A stretch of DNA of 64,000 bases from an uncultured Flavobacteriales bacterium (GTDB lineage: Bacteria > Bacteroidota > Bacteroidia > Flavobacteriales_D > Parvicellaceae), in NCBI GenBank assembly GCA_943788755.1, contig CALSRM010000003.1:1178001-1242000 (forward strand), given 5' to 3'. The translations under genes were made by a program, and so were the position numbers. Positions 19,047 through 27,835 of this stretch are shown here, in pieces. Under the pieces are notes generated by a model. The model saw only the letters and a list, made by a program, of their open reading frames with translations, did not search any database and was not told the DNA's origin. The number at the start of each line of letters is the position of its first letter. Position 1 is the first letter of the stretch.

Positions 19047-20423
19047 ATGGAATTGAAAAACATACATAGCGTTTATTTTATCGGAATCGGAGGTATTGGG
19101 ATGAGTGCATTGGCGCGTTTCTACTTAAGTAAAGGTATTGCCGTAGGTGGTTATGATAAAGTGTGCACACCTTTAACTGAAAGTTTAGTCAAAGAAGGCG
19201 CTACTATTTCATACAGTGACGAATTATCTGAAATTCCGGTTTCATTTAAAAATGAAAAAACAACGTTTATTGTTTATACACCTGCAATTGCATCTAGCCA
19301 CAAAGGGTATAATTACTTTAAGGATAATGGATTTAATATAGCAAAGCGTTCGGAGTTATTGGGATTAATAACAGATGAACTATTTACAATTGGTGTTGCT
19401 GGGACGCATGGAAAAACAACAACTTCGAGTATAATTACGCATGTCTTGGATAATAGTGGTTTTCCAGTTAATGCTTTTTTAGGTGGAATTAGTTCAAATT
19501 TAAATTCAAACTTTTTACTAAATAAAAAGGCAGAAACGGTCGTTGTGGAAGCGGATGAATATGACCGTTCATTTTTAACACTCGCTCCAAATATTGCAAT
19601 TGTAACGTCTATGGATGCTGATCATTTGGATGTTTATGGAGAACATAGTTATTTGACGGAATCTTTTGAAAAGTATGTTGCTAAACTTCCTTCAGATGGT
19701 GTTTTAATAAAACGCAAAGGCTTGTCAGTTGCGCATAATAATACAATTGAATATGCTGTAAACGAAAAAGCAGATTACTACGCTACAAACATAGCTATTG
19801 CAAATGGTGAATACCACTTCGATATTGTTACTCCTAAAGAAAGAGTGAAAAATGTGGTATTAGGAATGCCTGGGTTGCATAATGTTGAAAATGCAGTTGC
19901 GGCTATTGCTGTTGGAATTGAGTTGGGTCTCAGTACAACGTTAATTGTAGCTGCATTAAAATCGTTTAAAGGAGTAAAAAGAAGATTTGAATATCATATC
20001 AAAACGGAAGCAGTTATTTATATAGATGATTATGCTCACCATCCAGTAGAATTAAAGGCTTGCATAAATTCTGTAAAGGAGATGTATCCAGCCAAGAAAA
20101 TAACGGGAGTATTTCAACCGCATCTATATTCAAGAACAAGAGATTTTGCAGACGATTTTGCAGTCAGTCTAGACTTATTAGATGAAGTGTTGTTGTTAGA
20201 TATCTACCCTGCAAGAGAATTGCCTATTGAAGGCGTTAGTTCTTCAATGTTGTTAAGTAAGATCTCTAATGATTGCAAGGAGTTATTATCGAAAGAAGAA
20301 TTAGTAGAATCCATAACTGATAGAAAGCTAGAAGTGCTCCTTACTTTAGGAGCTGGAGATATAGATGAATTAATTGAACCAATAAAAAAAAAACTAATGA
20401 CGAAAAAGTCATTAGTAGTGTAG
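19047..20423 (+). CDS. murC: UDP-MurNAc:L-alanine ligase
   Basis: First of the Mur ligases, adding L-alanine to UDP-MurNAc. The 458-residue protein has the N-terminal FIGIGGIGMSALA at 11-23, the P-loop AGTHGKTTT at 118-126, EADEYDRSF in the central domain and the C-terminal DDYAHHPVE block with the metal-side His residues. No domain is missing. It stands between murG and ftsQ with 15- and 1-base gaps. Confidence 0.97.
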   Translation: MELKNIHSVYFIGIGGIGMSALARFYLSKGIAVGGYDKVCTPLTESLVKEGATISYSDELSEIPVSFKNEKTTFIVYTPAIASSHKGYNYFKDNGFNIAKRSELLGLITDELFTIGVAGTHGKTTTSSIITHVLDNSGFPVNAFLGGISSNLNSNFLLNKKAETVVVEADEYDRSFLTLAPNIAIVTSMDADHLDVYGEHSYLTESFEKYVAKLPSDGVLIKRKGLSVAHNNTIEYAVNEKADYYATNIAIANGEYHFDIVTPKERVKNVVLGMPGLHNVENAVAAIAVGIELGLSTTLIVAALKSFKGVKRRFEYHIKTEAVIYIDDYAHHPVELKACINSVKEMYPAKKITGVFQPHLYSRTRDFADDFAVSLDLLDEVLLLDIYPARELPIEGVSSSMLLSKISNDCKELLSKEELVESITDRKLEVLLTLGAGDIDELIEPIKKKLMTKKSLVV

Positions 20424-20424
20424 C

Positions 20425-21213
20425 GTGAAAAAGATATTGAAAATATCGGCTTGGAGTTTATTCGTAATTGGCGCTATGTTGCTAGTTGGATTTGTGGATG
20501 GTGATTATAAGGCAATAACTTGTACTAGCCCAGAGATAAATATCGATAAATCGAATGGACATGGTTTTGTGACAGAAGAATTGGTGCTTGAGGAAATGCG
20601 TAATATGGGTTATTCTTTTACGAATCAATTGATGGGTGATATTGAGGTTGATAGAATAGAAAAGTCATTATTGAATATGCCTGGGATTAAAAACGCAGAA
20701 GTATTTAAATTTAATTCAGGAGTTGTAAAAATTGATATTACACAGAGAAAACCAATTGCAAGGGTTATAATGAAAGGTGGGCTTATTAGTTTTTACTTGG
20801 ACGAAACAGGGGAGAAAATGCCACTTAGTGAACATTATGTTGCTAAGGTACCAATTTTTAATGGGGAAATTAAAGAGGGTAGAAATGGCTATTCTATAAA
20901 GGAATTATATGAAAACGATTCGTTAAAAGCTATTTCTGAATTAGACGATATATATGAAGTGGCTCAACTATTTGAAAAAAATAAATTTATGAGTGCACAA
21001 ATTGTTCAAATTTATTTTAATCAAGATCAAGAAATGGAAATGATTCCTAGAGTAGGGAATCAGAGAATACTCTTTGGCGATTCGAAAGACGCTGATATTA
21101 AGTTTAAAAAAATAACACGATTCTATACGGAGGTAATTAACCCAAAAGAATTGAATTTATACGACACATTAAATAGTAAATACATAAATCAAATAATCTG
21201 TTCAAAACGTTAA
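20425..21213 (+). CDS. ftsQ: Cell division protein FtsQ
   Basis: Bitopic divisome scaffold between murC and ftsA. GTG 20425 gives a short basic start, one membrane helix (AWSLFVIGAMLLVGFV, about residues 9-24) and a periplasmic POTRA-type domain (near residues 40-112, ending in DITQRKPIARVI) followed by the FtsQ beta domain. Length is 262 residues. Conservation of FtsQ across phyla is low; position in the cluster and topology agree with the call. It begins one base after the murC stop and ends 3 bases before ftsA. Confidence 0.92.
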   Translation: MKKILKISAWSLFVIGAMLLVGFVDGDYKAITCTSPEINIDKSNGHGFVTEELVLEEMRNMGYSFTNQLMGDIEVDRIEKSLLNMPGIKNAEVFKFNSGVVKIDITQRKPIARVIMKGGLISFYLDETGEKMPLSEHYVAKVPIFNGEIKEGRNGYSIKELYENDSLKAISELDDIYEVAQLFEKNKFMSAQIVQIYFNQDQEMEMIPRVGNQRILFGDSKDADIKFKKITRFYTEVINPKELNLYDTLNSKYINQIICSKR

Positions 21214-21216
21214 ATT

Positions 21217-22479
21217 ATGGATGCACCAGAAATAGTAGTAGGCCTTGATATTGGAACCACAAAAATAGCATGTCTTGTTGGCCGCAAAACCGAGCATGGA
21301 AAAATAGAAATGCTGGGTGTTGGAAAAGCACCAAGTGTTGGAGTAACCCGCGGTGTAGTTTCTAATATTGAAAAAACAGTTCAATCTATTCGTACTGCTG
21401 TAGAAGAAGCAGAAGCAAAATCGGGTGTTGAGATTAAAGTCGTGAACGTAGGTATTGCCGGACAGCATATTAAAAGTTTGCAGCATCGCGGTATGATTAC
21501 TAGAGATAGTATCGAAGAAGAAATCAATCAACAAGATGTAGATGCTCTTATAGATGATATGTACAAACTTGTTATGATGCCAGGAGAGGAAATAATTCAT
21601 GTTTTACCGCAGGAGTATATTGTCGATAGACAAAGTGGTGTGAAAGATCCAATCGGAATGTCTGGTGTGCAATTGGAGGCGAACTTTCATATTATTACTG
21701 GTGCAATGGCATCTGCTAAAAATATTTACAAATGTGTGGCGAAGGCTGGATTAGAGGTAGCGGAATTAATTCTTGAACCGCTTGCGTCAGCTTCAGCTGT
21801 TCTGAGTGATGAAGAGAAAGAAGCAGGCGTAGTGTTGGTTGATATAGGCGGTGGTACAACAGATATAGCCATATTTCATGATGGAATAATCAGACACACA
21901 GCGGTTATTCCTTTTGGAGGTAATGTAATAACTGAAGACATTAAAGAAGGCTGCACAATAATGCACCGTCAAGCTGAATTACTGAAAACAAAATTTGGAA
22001 CTGCCCTTTCTAATCAAAGTCAAGAAAATGAAATAGTTTGTATTCCAGGTTTAAGAGGAAGAGATCCAAAAGAAATTTCAGTAAAGAATCTTTCGAATAT
22101 AATTAATGCGCGGATGGCCGAAATTATTGAACATGTGTATTATGAAATCAAAAATTCTGGATACGAGAAAAAATTGATAGGAGGAATTGTTGTAACTGGA
22201 GGTGGCTCTCAATTAAAACATATCAGTCAATTATTTGAATATGCTACTGGAATGGACGCAAGAATTGGTTTTCCAAATGAGCATTTAAGTTCAAATACAA
22301 GTACTAACTTAACGAGTCCATTATTTGCAACTGGTGTTGGATTGGTTGCAAAAGGATTCGAAAACTTTGACAAAGTATTGGCTTCAAAAGCATACATAAA
22401 TACAAGAACACACTCTGAGAAAACAAAAGGAGGCTTTTTCGATAAGATTAAGAACTTTTTTGATGAGTCAGTAGATTAA
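21217..22479 (+). CDS. ftsA: Cell division protein FtsA
   Basis: Actin-like ATPase that ties FtsZ filaments to the membrane and recruits the divisome. The 420-residue protein opens with the phosphate-1 loop VGLDIGTTKIACLVG, has the SHS2 1C domain, the phosphate-2 loop VLVDIGGGTTDIAIF near residues 207-221 and the adenosine motif GIVVTGGGSQL near 324-334. The C-terminal end (GGFFDKIKNFFDESVD) is a short amphipathic helix fit for membrane binding. It is followed by ftsZ after 35 bases. Confidence 0.97.
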   Translation: MDAPEIVVGLDIGTTKIACLVGRKTEHGKIEMLGVGKAPSVGVTRGVVSNIEKTVQSIRTAVEEAEAKSGVEIKVVNVGIAGQHIKSLQHRGMITRDSIEEEINQQDVDALIDDMYKLVMMPGEEIIHVLPQEYIVDRQSGVKDPIGMSGVQLEANFHIITGAMASAKNIYKCVAKAGLEVAELILEPLASASAVLSDEEKEAGVVLVDIGGGTTDIAIFHDGIIRHTAVIPFGGNVITEDIKEGCTIMHRQAELLKTKFGTALSNQSQENEIVCIPGLRGRDPKEISVKNLSNIINARMAEIIEHVYYEIKNSGYEKKLIGGIVVTGGGSQLKHISQLFEYATGMDARIGFPNEHLSSNTSTNLTSPLFATGVGLVAKGFENFDKVLASKAYINTRTHSEKTKGGFFDKIKNFFDESVD

Positions 22480-22514
22480 AAATAAAGAATAACAACAAAC
22501 AAATAATAACCGCT

Positions 22515-24161
22515 ATGATGAAATTTGATATACCCAAAGACCAATCATCTATAATTAAAGTTATAGGCGTTGGAGGTGGAGGCAGTAATGCCGTAAACCA
22601 TATGTTCCGTCAAGGAATAAAAGGAGTTGATTTTTTGGTTTGTAATACAGATCACCAAGCATTGGACATGAGTCCGGTTCCAATTAAAATTCAGTTAGGA
22701 AAGAGTTTAACTGATGGGAGAGGAGCAGGAGCATTGCCAGATGTTGGTATGAATGCAGCCATTGAAAACATCGACGAAATAAGAGAAATTCTTGAGACAA
22801 ATACTCAGATGGTATTCGTTACTGCGGGAATGGGAGGAGGTACCGGAACTGGAGCTGCTCCAGTTATTGCTAATATTGCCAAAGAATTGGGAATTTTAAC
22901 CGTAGGTATCGTGACTATCCCTTTCAAGTTTGAAGGAAGAAAAAGAATTTCACAAGCTGAAGAAGGTTTAGAGAAAATGAGAGAATCTGTTGATACACTT
23001 TTAGTGATCAATAATGACAAGCTTCGTGAGATGTTTGGAAACCTTTCATTAGGAAATGCATTTGCACAAGCTGATGATGTGTTGTCTTCTGCAGCAAAAG
23101 GTATTGCTGAAGTAATATCAGTTACTGGACAAATAAATGTCGATTTTAACGATGTTAATACAGTAATGAAAGACAGTGGAGTTGCTATAATGGGTACAGC
23201 TGAAGCAGAAGGTGAAGGGAGAGCGCAAAAAGCGACAATGAAAGCATTGGCTTCTCCATTATTAAACGATAATCAAATTAGTGGTGCTCGTTACGTGTTG
23301 CTAAACATAACTTACGGAGACCAAGAAGTTTTAATGGATGAGATTTCTGAAATCACTGACTATATTCAAGACGAAGCAGGAAACACCGCAGATGTAATTT
23401 GGGGTCATGGTTATGATGCTAGTTTGGGTGATAATCTTTGCATTACTGTAATTGCTACTGGATTTAAATCAACTCCTGATACTGGACTTCCACAGAAGAG
23501 ATCTGCTAGAACACGAATGAATTTGGAAGAAGATAGACCAACGATTATTACACAACCTATCCAATCACCTACGCAAACTTCTACGCCGACTGTAGAAAAT
23601 GATAATATGGAGGAAGTTGAAGAACCATTTATGGTGAAGAAATTCAATTTAGAGGATGATGTTTTGGAAGATACAGTGAATGAAGTGGAAGAACCTGTTC
23701 AGGAAGATTTAGGCTTTACTGCTTCGAAAGAAGTAGAAGAAACTCCAGTTTCTGAAAGTGAAGATGGTAAAGTTCGTTTCATGTTAGAAGAAAATGATGC
23801 GCCTAAAGCTGAAGTTCCTTCAGAGCCTGTAGCTGAAACATTTAATTTTACACCTACTCCTGATGAACCAATTGTTGAAAATAATTTCGATCAGCCATCT
23901 GTAGAGGATAACAGAGAATTAACACAACAGCGTTTGGACAGAATTCGTGATACTAGTCAACAGATTAAATCATCTATGACTTTAACGGATATGGAAAATG
24001 AACCAGCGTATAAAAGAAGAAATATTCAATTAGACGATGTTGACCATTCTTCAGAATCTACTCAATCTCGTTTTACAATTGGAGACATTGAAAATGAGGA
24101 TGGGGAAAAGAGAACAGGTTTAAGCGATAACAATTCGTTTTTACACGATAACGTAGATTAA
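22515..24161 (+). CDS. ftsZ: Cell division GTPase FtsZ with long acidic tail
   Basis: Tubulin-like GTPase that forms the division ring. The nucleotide loops are complete: GVGGGGSNAVNHM near 18-30, the tubulin signature GGGTGTG at 107-113, and the synergy-loop region NVDFNDV near 209-215. The globular part ends near residue 330. It is followed by about 215 residues rich in Glu, Asp, Pro and Thr, presumably an unstructured linker, and a short C-terminal end. Total length is 548, long against about 385 in Escherichia coli but within what Bacteroidota show. Two adjacent Met codons make the start uncertain by one residue. Confidence 0.97.
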   Translation: MMKFDIPKDQSSIIKVIGVGGGGSNAVNHMFRQGIKGVDFLVCNTDHQALDMSPVPIKIQLGKSLTDGRGAGALPDVGMNAAIENIDEIREILETNTQMVFVTAGMGGGTGTGAAPVIANIAKELGILTVGIVTIPFKFEGRKRISQAEEGLEKMRESVDTLLVINNDKLREMFGNLSLGNAFAQADDVLSSAAKGIAEVISVTGQINVDFNDVNTVMKDSGVAIMGTAEAEGEGRAQKATMKALASPLLNDNQISGARYVLLNITYGDQEVLMDEISEITDYIQDEAGNTADVIWGHGYDASLGDNLCITVIATGFKSTPDTGLPQKRSARTRMNLEEDRPTIITQPIQSPTQTSTPTVENDNMEEVEEPFMVKKFNLEDDVLEDTVNEVEEPVQEDLGFTASKEVEETPVSESEDGKVRFMLEENDAPKAEVPSEPVAETFNFTPTPDEPIVENNFDQPSVEDNRELTQQRLDRIRDTSQQIKSSMTLTDMENEPAYKRRNIQLDDVDHSSESTQSRFTIGDIENEDGEKRTGLSDNNSFLHDNVD

Positions 24162-24169
24162 GATATAGT

Positions 24170-24625
24170 ATGTCATTAACAAGCACGATTAACGCCGATA
24201 TAAAGAAAGCAATGCTTGCTAGAGAGAAAGACAAGCTTGAAGCATTGCGATCAATTAAATCAGCATTATTACTAGAAGCTACAAAAGAAGGCGCTGGAGG
24301 GGAAATCTCTGCAGCGGCTGAAGCTGCAATTGTACAAAAACTTTACAAGCAAAGAATGGACGCATTAGCTATCTATAAAGAGCAAAATAGAGAAGATTTG
24401 GCAGTTGTAGAAGAACAACAAGCGGAAGTAATAAAAGCATATTTGCCAGCTCAAATGAGCGAGGAAGAGGTAATTAAAACAGTTCAAGAAACAATTTCTA
24501 CACTGGGAGCTAGCGGTCCTTCAGATATGGGAAAAGTGATGGGAGCTGTTATGGGTAAACTCAAAGGTAAAGCTGATGGTGGTCTAATATCTTCAACTGT
24601 AAAAGGAGAATTAGGTAGATTATAA
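24170..24625 (+). CDS. GatB/YqeY domain-containing protein
   Basis: A 151-residue helical protein of the YqeY family, related to the tail domain of the amidotransferase subunit GatB. Recognisable stretches are INADIKKAMLAREKDKLEALRSIKSA at the N-terminus, KLYKQRMDALAIYKEQNREDLA in the middle and ASGPSDMGKVMGAVMGKLKGKADGG at the C-terminus. The family may act on tRNA or amidotransferase complexes, but the role of stand-alone members is not settled. It lies 8 bases after ftsZ and just before a strong terminator, so it closes the dcw transcript. Confidence 0.92.
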   Translation: MSLTSTINADIKKAMLAREKDKLEALRSIKSALLLEATKEGAGGEISAAAEAAIVQKLYKQRMDALAIYKEQNREDLAVVEEQQAEVIKAYLPAQMSEEEVIKTVQETISTLGASGPSDMGKVMGAVMGKLKGKADGGLISSTVKGELGRL

Positions 24626-24662
24626 TATGACTTAAAAGCTTACTCTCATTTGGAGTATAAAT

Positions 24663-24704
24663 AAAAACCCTAATCAATTACGTGTATTTGTTTAGGGTTT
24701 TTTT
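24663..24704. terminator. Bidirectional intrinsic terminator after the dcw cluster
   Basis: A stem of AAAAACCCTAA against TTAGGGTTTTT with a 17-base loop, bounded by T runs on both strands. It ends the yqeY transcript on the plus strand and fits as the terminator of the short minus-strand reading frame that stops at 24703. Confidence 0.75.
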
Positions 24705-24810
24705 ATGCTTTTTCGGCAAAAAATCTTCCAATTTCCCCACTTCCTTCTCCATTTAGATTTCTCATACTTCCAAGATGTAGGTCGAGAGAATAGGCAGATG
24801 AATAGTAGTT
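24703..24810 (-). pseudogene. Possible C-terminal remnant of a minus-strand gene
   Basis: On the minus strand an open stretch of about 36 codons ends in GSMRNLNGEGSGEIGRFF and stops (TAA) directly at the terminator 24663-24704. It has coding-like composition but no credible start, and a stop precedes it, so it may be the tail of a lost or broken gene. I do not recognise the family. A chance open stretch is also possible. Confidence 0.3.
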
Positions 24811-24884
24811 CAAGATATTTTAATTGTAAATATACGTATTGGATTGAAATATTATTAACTTGCCTTAGATTAAGCTATTAACTT

Positions 24885-25367
24885 ATGAAAAAACTACTAC
24901 TACTCTTATTTATTGGAATTGTTGGAATTGGTAATGCGCAGACCATAGAGAATGTTACTTTCAGTTCTGCTGCATCGAGTGATAATAGCTTTCAGCCAGT
25001 GATGGGCACTCCATACGGTGCTAGTTTAAGTGGCGCAGGAGGTTCATTAGAAGTTAGTGCTTCTTATGGCGAGAGCAACTATGAGGAGAGTTCGCTATCT
25101 GCGCAGGAACTTTCCATTCAAAGTAATATTCGTGTATTTCCTAATCCTACCACTTATATGGTAAATGTAGATTTGAGCCAACTCACTCAGGGGGATTATC
25201 AGCTTTATTTAGTGGATTTACAAGGTAAAGTGATTTACCAACAAACTACTACCGAAAAAAGTATTGAATTAGATATGCGCAATTATTCAACAGGTTCTTA
25301 TGTGCTGAAAGTGCAAACTAAAGGAACCCAGCAACTAGACACCTTTCAAATTATTAAAACAAAATAA
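24885..25367 (+). CDS. Secreted protein with T9SS type A C-terminal sorting domain
   Basis: A 160-residue exported protein. The signal peptide (MKKLLLLLFIGIVGIGNAQ) is followed by about 65 residues of Ser/Ala/Gly-rich sequence with no recognisable domain. The last 75 residues form a type A sorting domain: IRVFPNPTTYMVNVDLS, YQLYLVDLQGKVIYQ, and SYVLKVQTKGTQQLDTFQIIK. Such domains send cargo through the type IX secretion system, whose motor genes gldKLMN are at 53653-58854. Seven bases separate it from the FISUMP-type gene downstream, and the two are probably one operon. Function beyond export is unknown. Confidence 0.88.
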   Translation: MKKLLLLLFIGIVGIGNAQTIENVTFSSAASSDNSFQPVMGTPYGASLSGAGGSLEVSASYGESNYEESSLSAQELSIQSNIRVFPNPTTYMVNVDLSQLTQGDYQLYLVDLQGKVIYQQTTTEKSIELDMRNYSTGSYVLKVQTKGTQQLDTFQIIKTK

Positions 25368-25374
25368 ATTAAAT

Positions 25375-26865
25375 ATGAAAAATATACTTTCCTTATTATT
25401 AATAGCAGTTCTTTCAATAAGTGCTATAGGTCAAACCAACATTCCTCAACTGGTAAGTTTTAGTGCCGTAGTAAGAGATGGAAATAATCAACCATTGGTT
25501 AATACTGCTGTTAGCATACGTTTAACATTTAGAGAAGGTGGTCAGACAGGACCTTTGGTATATTGTGCATTGCACCAAACTACCACCAATCAAAACGGCT
25601 TTATGAGTTTACAGCTCAACCGTGATGTTTTAGGAATAGGGTGTAATGGCGCTCCAAGCACCGCTTTTGAAAACATAGCTTGGGACAATGGCGATTTTTG
25701 GATGGAAGTAGAATACCAAACAGCGCCTACCCAACCTTTTGAAAATTTGGGTCAGTTAGAATTAGCAAGTTCCTTTTATGCTTTTGCTGCCGGAACTGCA
25801 GAAAGGATTTCTGGAATGGAATTAACTGGAGCAAGTAATGGAGATGTCTTAACCTATAATATTACCTCTGGGCAATGGGAACCTATGCCTTCGGGTGGAG
25901 GTGGATTTAGTGGTGATTACAACGATTTAACCAATCAACCAACTATACCCACAAACACAAGTGATTTAACAAATAACTCTGGGTTTATTACCAACCCTGA
26001 TGATGCTGACGCAGATGCTACCAATGAGTTGCAAACTTTATCTGAGGCTAATGGTGTTTTGTCTTTAAGTAATGGTGGTGGTTCCGTAACGCTTACGGAT
26101 AATGTAGATGATGCAGATCCAGATGCTACCAATGAGCTGCAAACTTTATCCGTTTCTGCTGCAGGCGACACTTTACACCTGCAAAACGGAGGTTTTGTAA
26201 TTATTCCAGGAATCAGTGCAGCAAATGCATCAGGTGGAGGAGGAACTTACCCTGGTGGCACAGTACATTGCAACGGCACACCTACCGCTATAGTAGATGT
26301 AACCAACCCTACAACTGGAGCAATTTGGATGGACCGTAATTTGGGAGCTACGCAAGCAGCTACAAGCAGCACCGATGCGATGCTTATGGCGATTTGTACC
26401 AATGGGGTAGGTTTAGTGATGGACACCAGTGTCGCACCTCAGCAACTAACCCAACGCTAAGCAGCACAGACCAACCTGCTCATGGTGATTTTATTATAAA
26501 CTCTAATACACCAATTGATTGGCGCAGCCCACAAAATGATAATTTATGGCAAGGCGTAAATGGTATAAACAACCCATGTCCAAGTGGCTACCGTTTCCCT
26601 ACCGAGCCAGAGTTAGACGCAGAGCGTTTAAGCTGGAGCAGTGACAATTCAGCTGGTGCTTTAGCCTCAGCCCTTAAATTGCCCATGGCGGGCTACCGCA
26701 GCTCGCAGCAATGGTTCGCTCGGCGGTGTCGGTACCTACGGCTACTATTGGAGCAGTACGGTTAGTGGCGCTGACTCGCGCGGCCTCGCCTTCAGCAGCA
26801 GCAATGCCGTCATGGTCGACTACTACCGAGCGTGCGGATTCTCTGTGCGTTGCCTCAAGGATTGA
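25375..26865 (+). CDS. Exported FISUMP-domain surface protein, frameshifted; candidate hypervariable C-terminus
   Basis: Signal peptide (ending SISAIG-Q), then a carboxypeptidase-regulatory-like domain (VSFSAVVRDGNNQPLVN...), a linker with repeated DADATNELQTLS and DPDATNELQTLS units (a phage-tail-fibre-like pattern), and from about 26260 a Fibrobacter succinogenes major paralogous (FISUMP) domain: GAIWMDRNLGA, YGDLYQWGRFSDGHQ, NNPCPSGYRFPTEPELDAE, YGYYWSSTVSG and the terminal GFSVRCLKD. Frame is lost near 26380-26390 and again at 26703-26712, where one extra base lies in an otherwise good match. The final 160 bases are GC-rich and A-poor and consist largely of codons ending in C, unlike the rest of the gene. 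FISUMP proteins have a C-type-lectin-like end and, to my knowledge, include targets of diversity-generating retroelements. Confidence 0.8.
26700..26865 (+). other. Candidate variable region of a diversity-generating retroelement target
   Basis: By hand count 26761-26820 has 39 of 60 G+C and 9 of 60 A, and 26701-26760 has 36 and 10, in a gene and region that are clearly AT-rich. Many codons are NNC (GGC, GTC, GCC, TTC, GAC, TAC, TGC), the pattern left when AAC codons of a template repeat are mutated at A. The position, at the extreme 3-prime end of a lectin-like FISUMP domain, is where variable regions lie. No reverse transcriptase or template repeat is in this window, so this remains an inference. 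Confidence 0.45.
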
Positions 26866-26870
26866 CACTA

Positions 26871-26991
26871 AACGCAGCGTTAGCGTAGTTGAAGGGTTGC
26901 CACTTTGATTAGCGAAGCGATTTGATAATTTGACACTTTAACTCTTTGTCCCGCAGGGCAGAGAGTTTACTAAATAACCCGCGTAGCGGGT
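26871..26991 (+). repeat. Three consecutive GC-rich hairpins after the FISUMP gene
   Basis: Hairpin 1: AACGC/GCGTT at 26871-26881, with one base between the arms. Hairpin 2: 26942-26951 pairs with 26956-26965, 10 pairs as RNA including two G-U, loop CGCA. Hairpin 3: ACCCGC-GTA-GCGGGT at 26977-26991. They stand within 130 bases of the stop codon. Diversity-generating retroelement targets often have a hairpin or cruciform just after the variable region; a terminator role is less likely because T runs are weak. The rest of the gap to 27140 shows nothing I can name. Confidence 0.5.
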
Positions 26992-27140
26992 CGTTTCTTG
27001 TTATGTAGGTTTATCGCTACCGTATTGCATTTAGTATTTCGTGTATTGATAGTTGGTCAAGTTCCCCAACTAGTGGTATAAACCTTTGGTTCGCTATTAT
27101 TCAGAGATGCTTATAAAAGTTTTACTTAAAAGGTTAATTG

Positions 27141-27824
27141 CTAACAATCAATCACAAAACCAACGCCATGAACATTCTTAATGTTGATAGCATCATCTTC
27201 TTTTAAGTATTTTCTCAACTTAGTAATAAACACGTCCAGGCTTCTTCCGTTAAAATAACTATCATCACCCCAAACAAGATTTAGGATTAAGTCACGTTCT
27301 ACAACATTTCCTTTTTGCTCGCAGAGAATTCGAAGAATATCAGCTTCCTTTTTTGTGAGTTTTTTAATCTCGGTTTCACCAATAGAAAGTTTGTAGTTGG
27401 ATGAATCGAAAAAATATTTTCCTAATGCAAAGCCATTGCTTTTTTTAGCAGAAATACTTCCAGTCCTTTTTAAGATAGCTTCTATTCTAAGAGAAAACTC
27501 ATCCATACTAAAGGGTTTCGTTATGTAATCATCTGCTCCTGCTTTAAATCCCTTTATTTTATCTTCCGTCATAGATTTGGCGGTAAGAAATACAATGGGA
27601 ACTTCAATAGATAGTTTTCTGATATCTTCTGCTAGACTAAAGCCATCCTTTTTAGGTAGCATAACATCTAAAATACACAAATCATACTTCGCTTCATTAT
27701 AAGCTTTTAATCCATCTTTTCCATCTCTACTGAGGTGTACATGATACCCTTCTATTTTAAGGTTGTCTTGAATTACAAACCCCAGATTCATGTCGTCTTC
27801 AACTAAAAGTATATTTGCTTTCAT
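27141..27824 (-). CDS. OmpR/RprY-type response regulator
   Basis: DNA-binding partner of the kinase just upstream. The receiver domain starts at ILLVEDDMNLGF, with the phospho-acceptor Asp in DLCILDVMLPKKDGF near residue 53, the Thr/Ser of VFLTAKS and the Lys of ADDYITKPF. The winged-helix domain carries LTKKEADILRIL and the recognition area RDLILNLVWGDDSYFNGRSLDVFITKLRKYL. I chose ATG 27824 (MKANILLVEDD), giving 227 residues; an in-frame TTG at 27851 would extend into the kinase gene. It begins 11 bases after the kinase stop. The layout resembles RprX-RprY of Bacteroides. Confidence 0.92.
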   Translation of the reverse strand: MKANILLVEDDMNLGFVIQDNLKIEGYHVHLSRDGKDGLKAYNEAKYDLCILDVMLPKKDGFSLAEDIRKLSIEVPIVFLTAKSMTEDKIKGFKAGADDYITKPFSMDEFSLRIEAILKRTGSISAKKSNGFALGKYFFDSSNYKLSIGETEIKKLTKKEADILRILCEQKGNVVERDLILNLVWGDDSYFNGRSLDVFITKLRKYLKEDDAINIKNVHGVGFVIDC

Positions 27825-27835
27825 TCTTGTTTTCT

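Noticed and set aside
21202-21600. Long minus-strand frame opposite ftsA
   Set aside because: It is an antisense shadow of an intact, certain ftsA gene, and its composition (Asn/Tyr/Phe-rich) is that of a reversed coding frame. Similar shadows over arsM, groEL and topA were also left out.
26866-27140. A reverse transcriptase, Avd gene or template repeat close to the candidate variable region
   Set aside because: No such frame or near-copy of the segment was found in this gap, nor did I see one elsewhere in the window; a DGR core, if real, lies outside.
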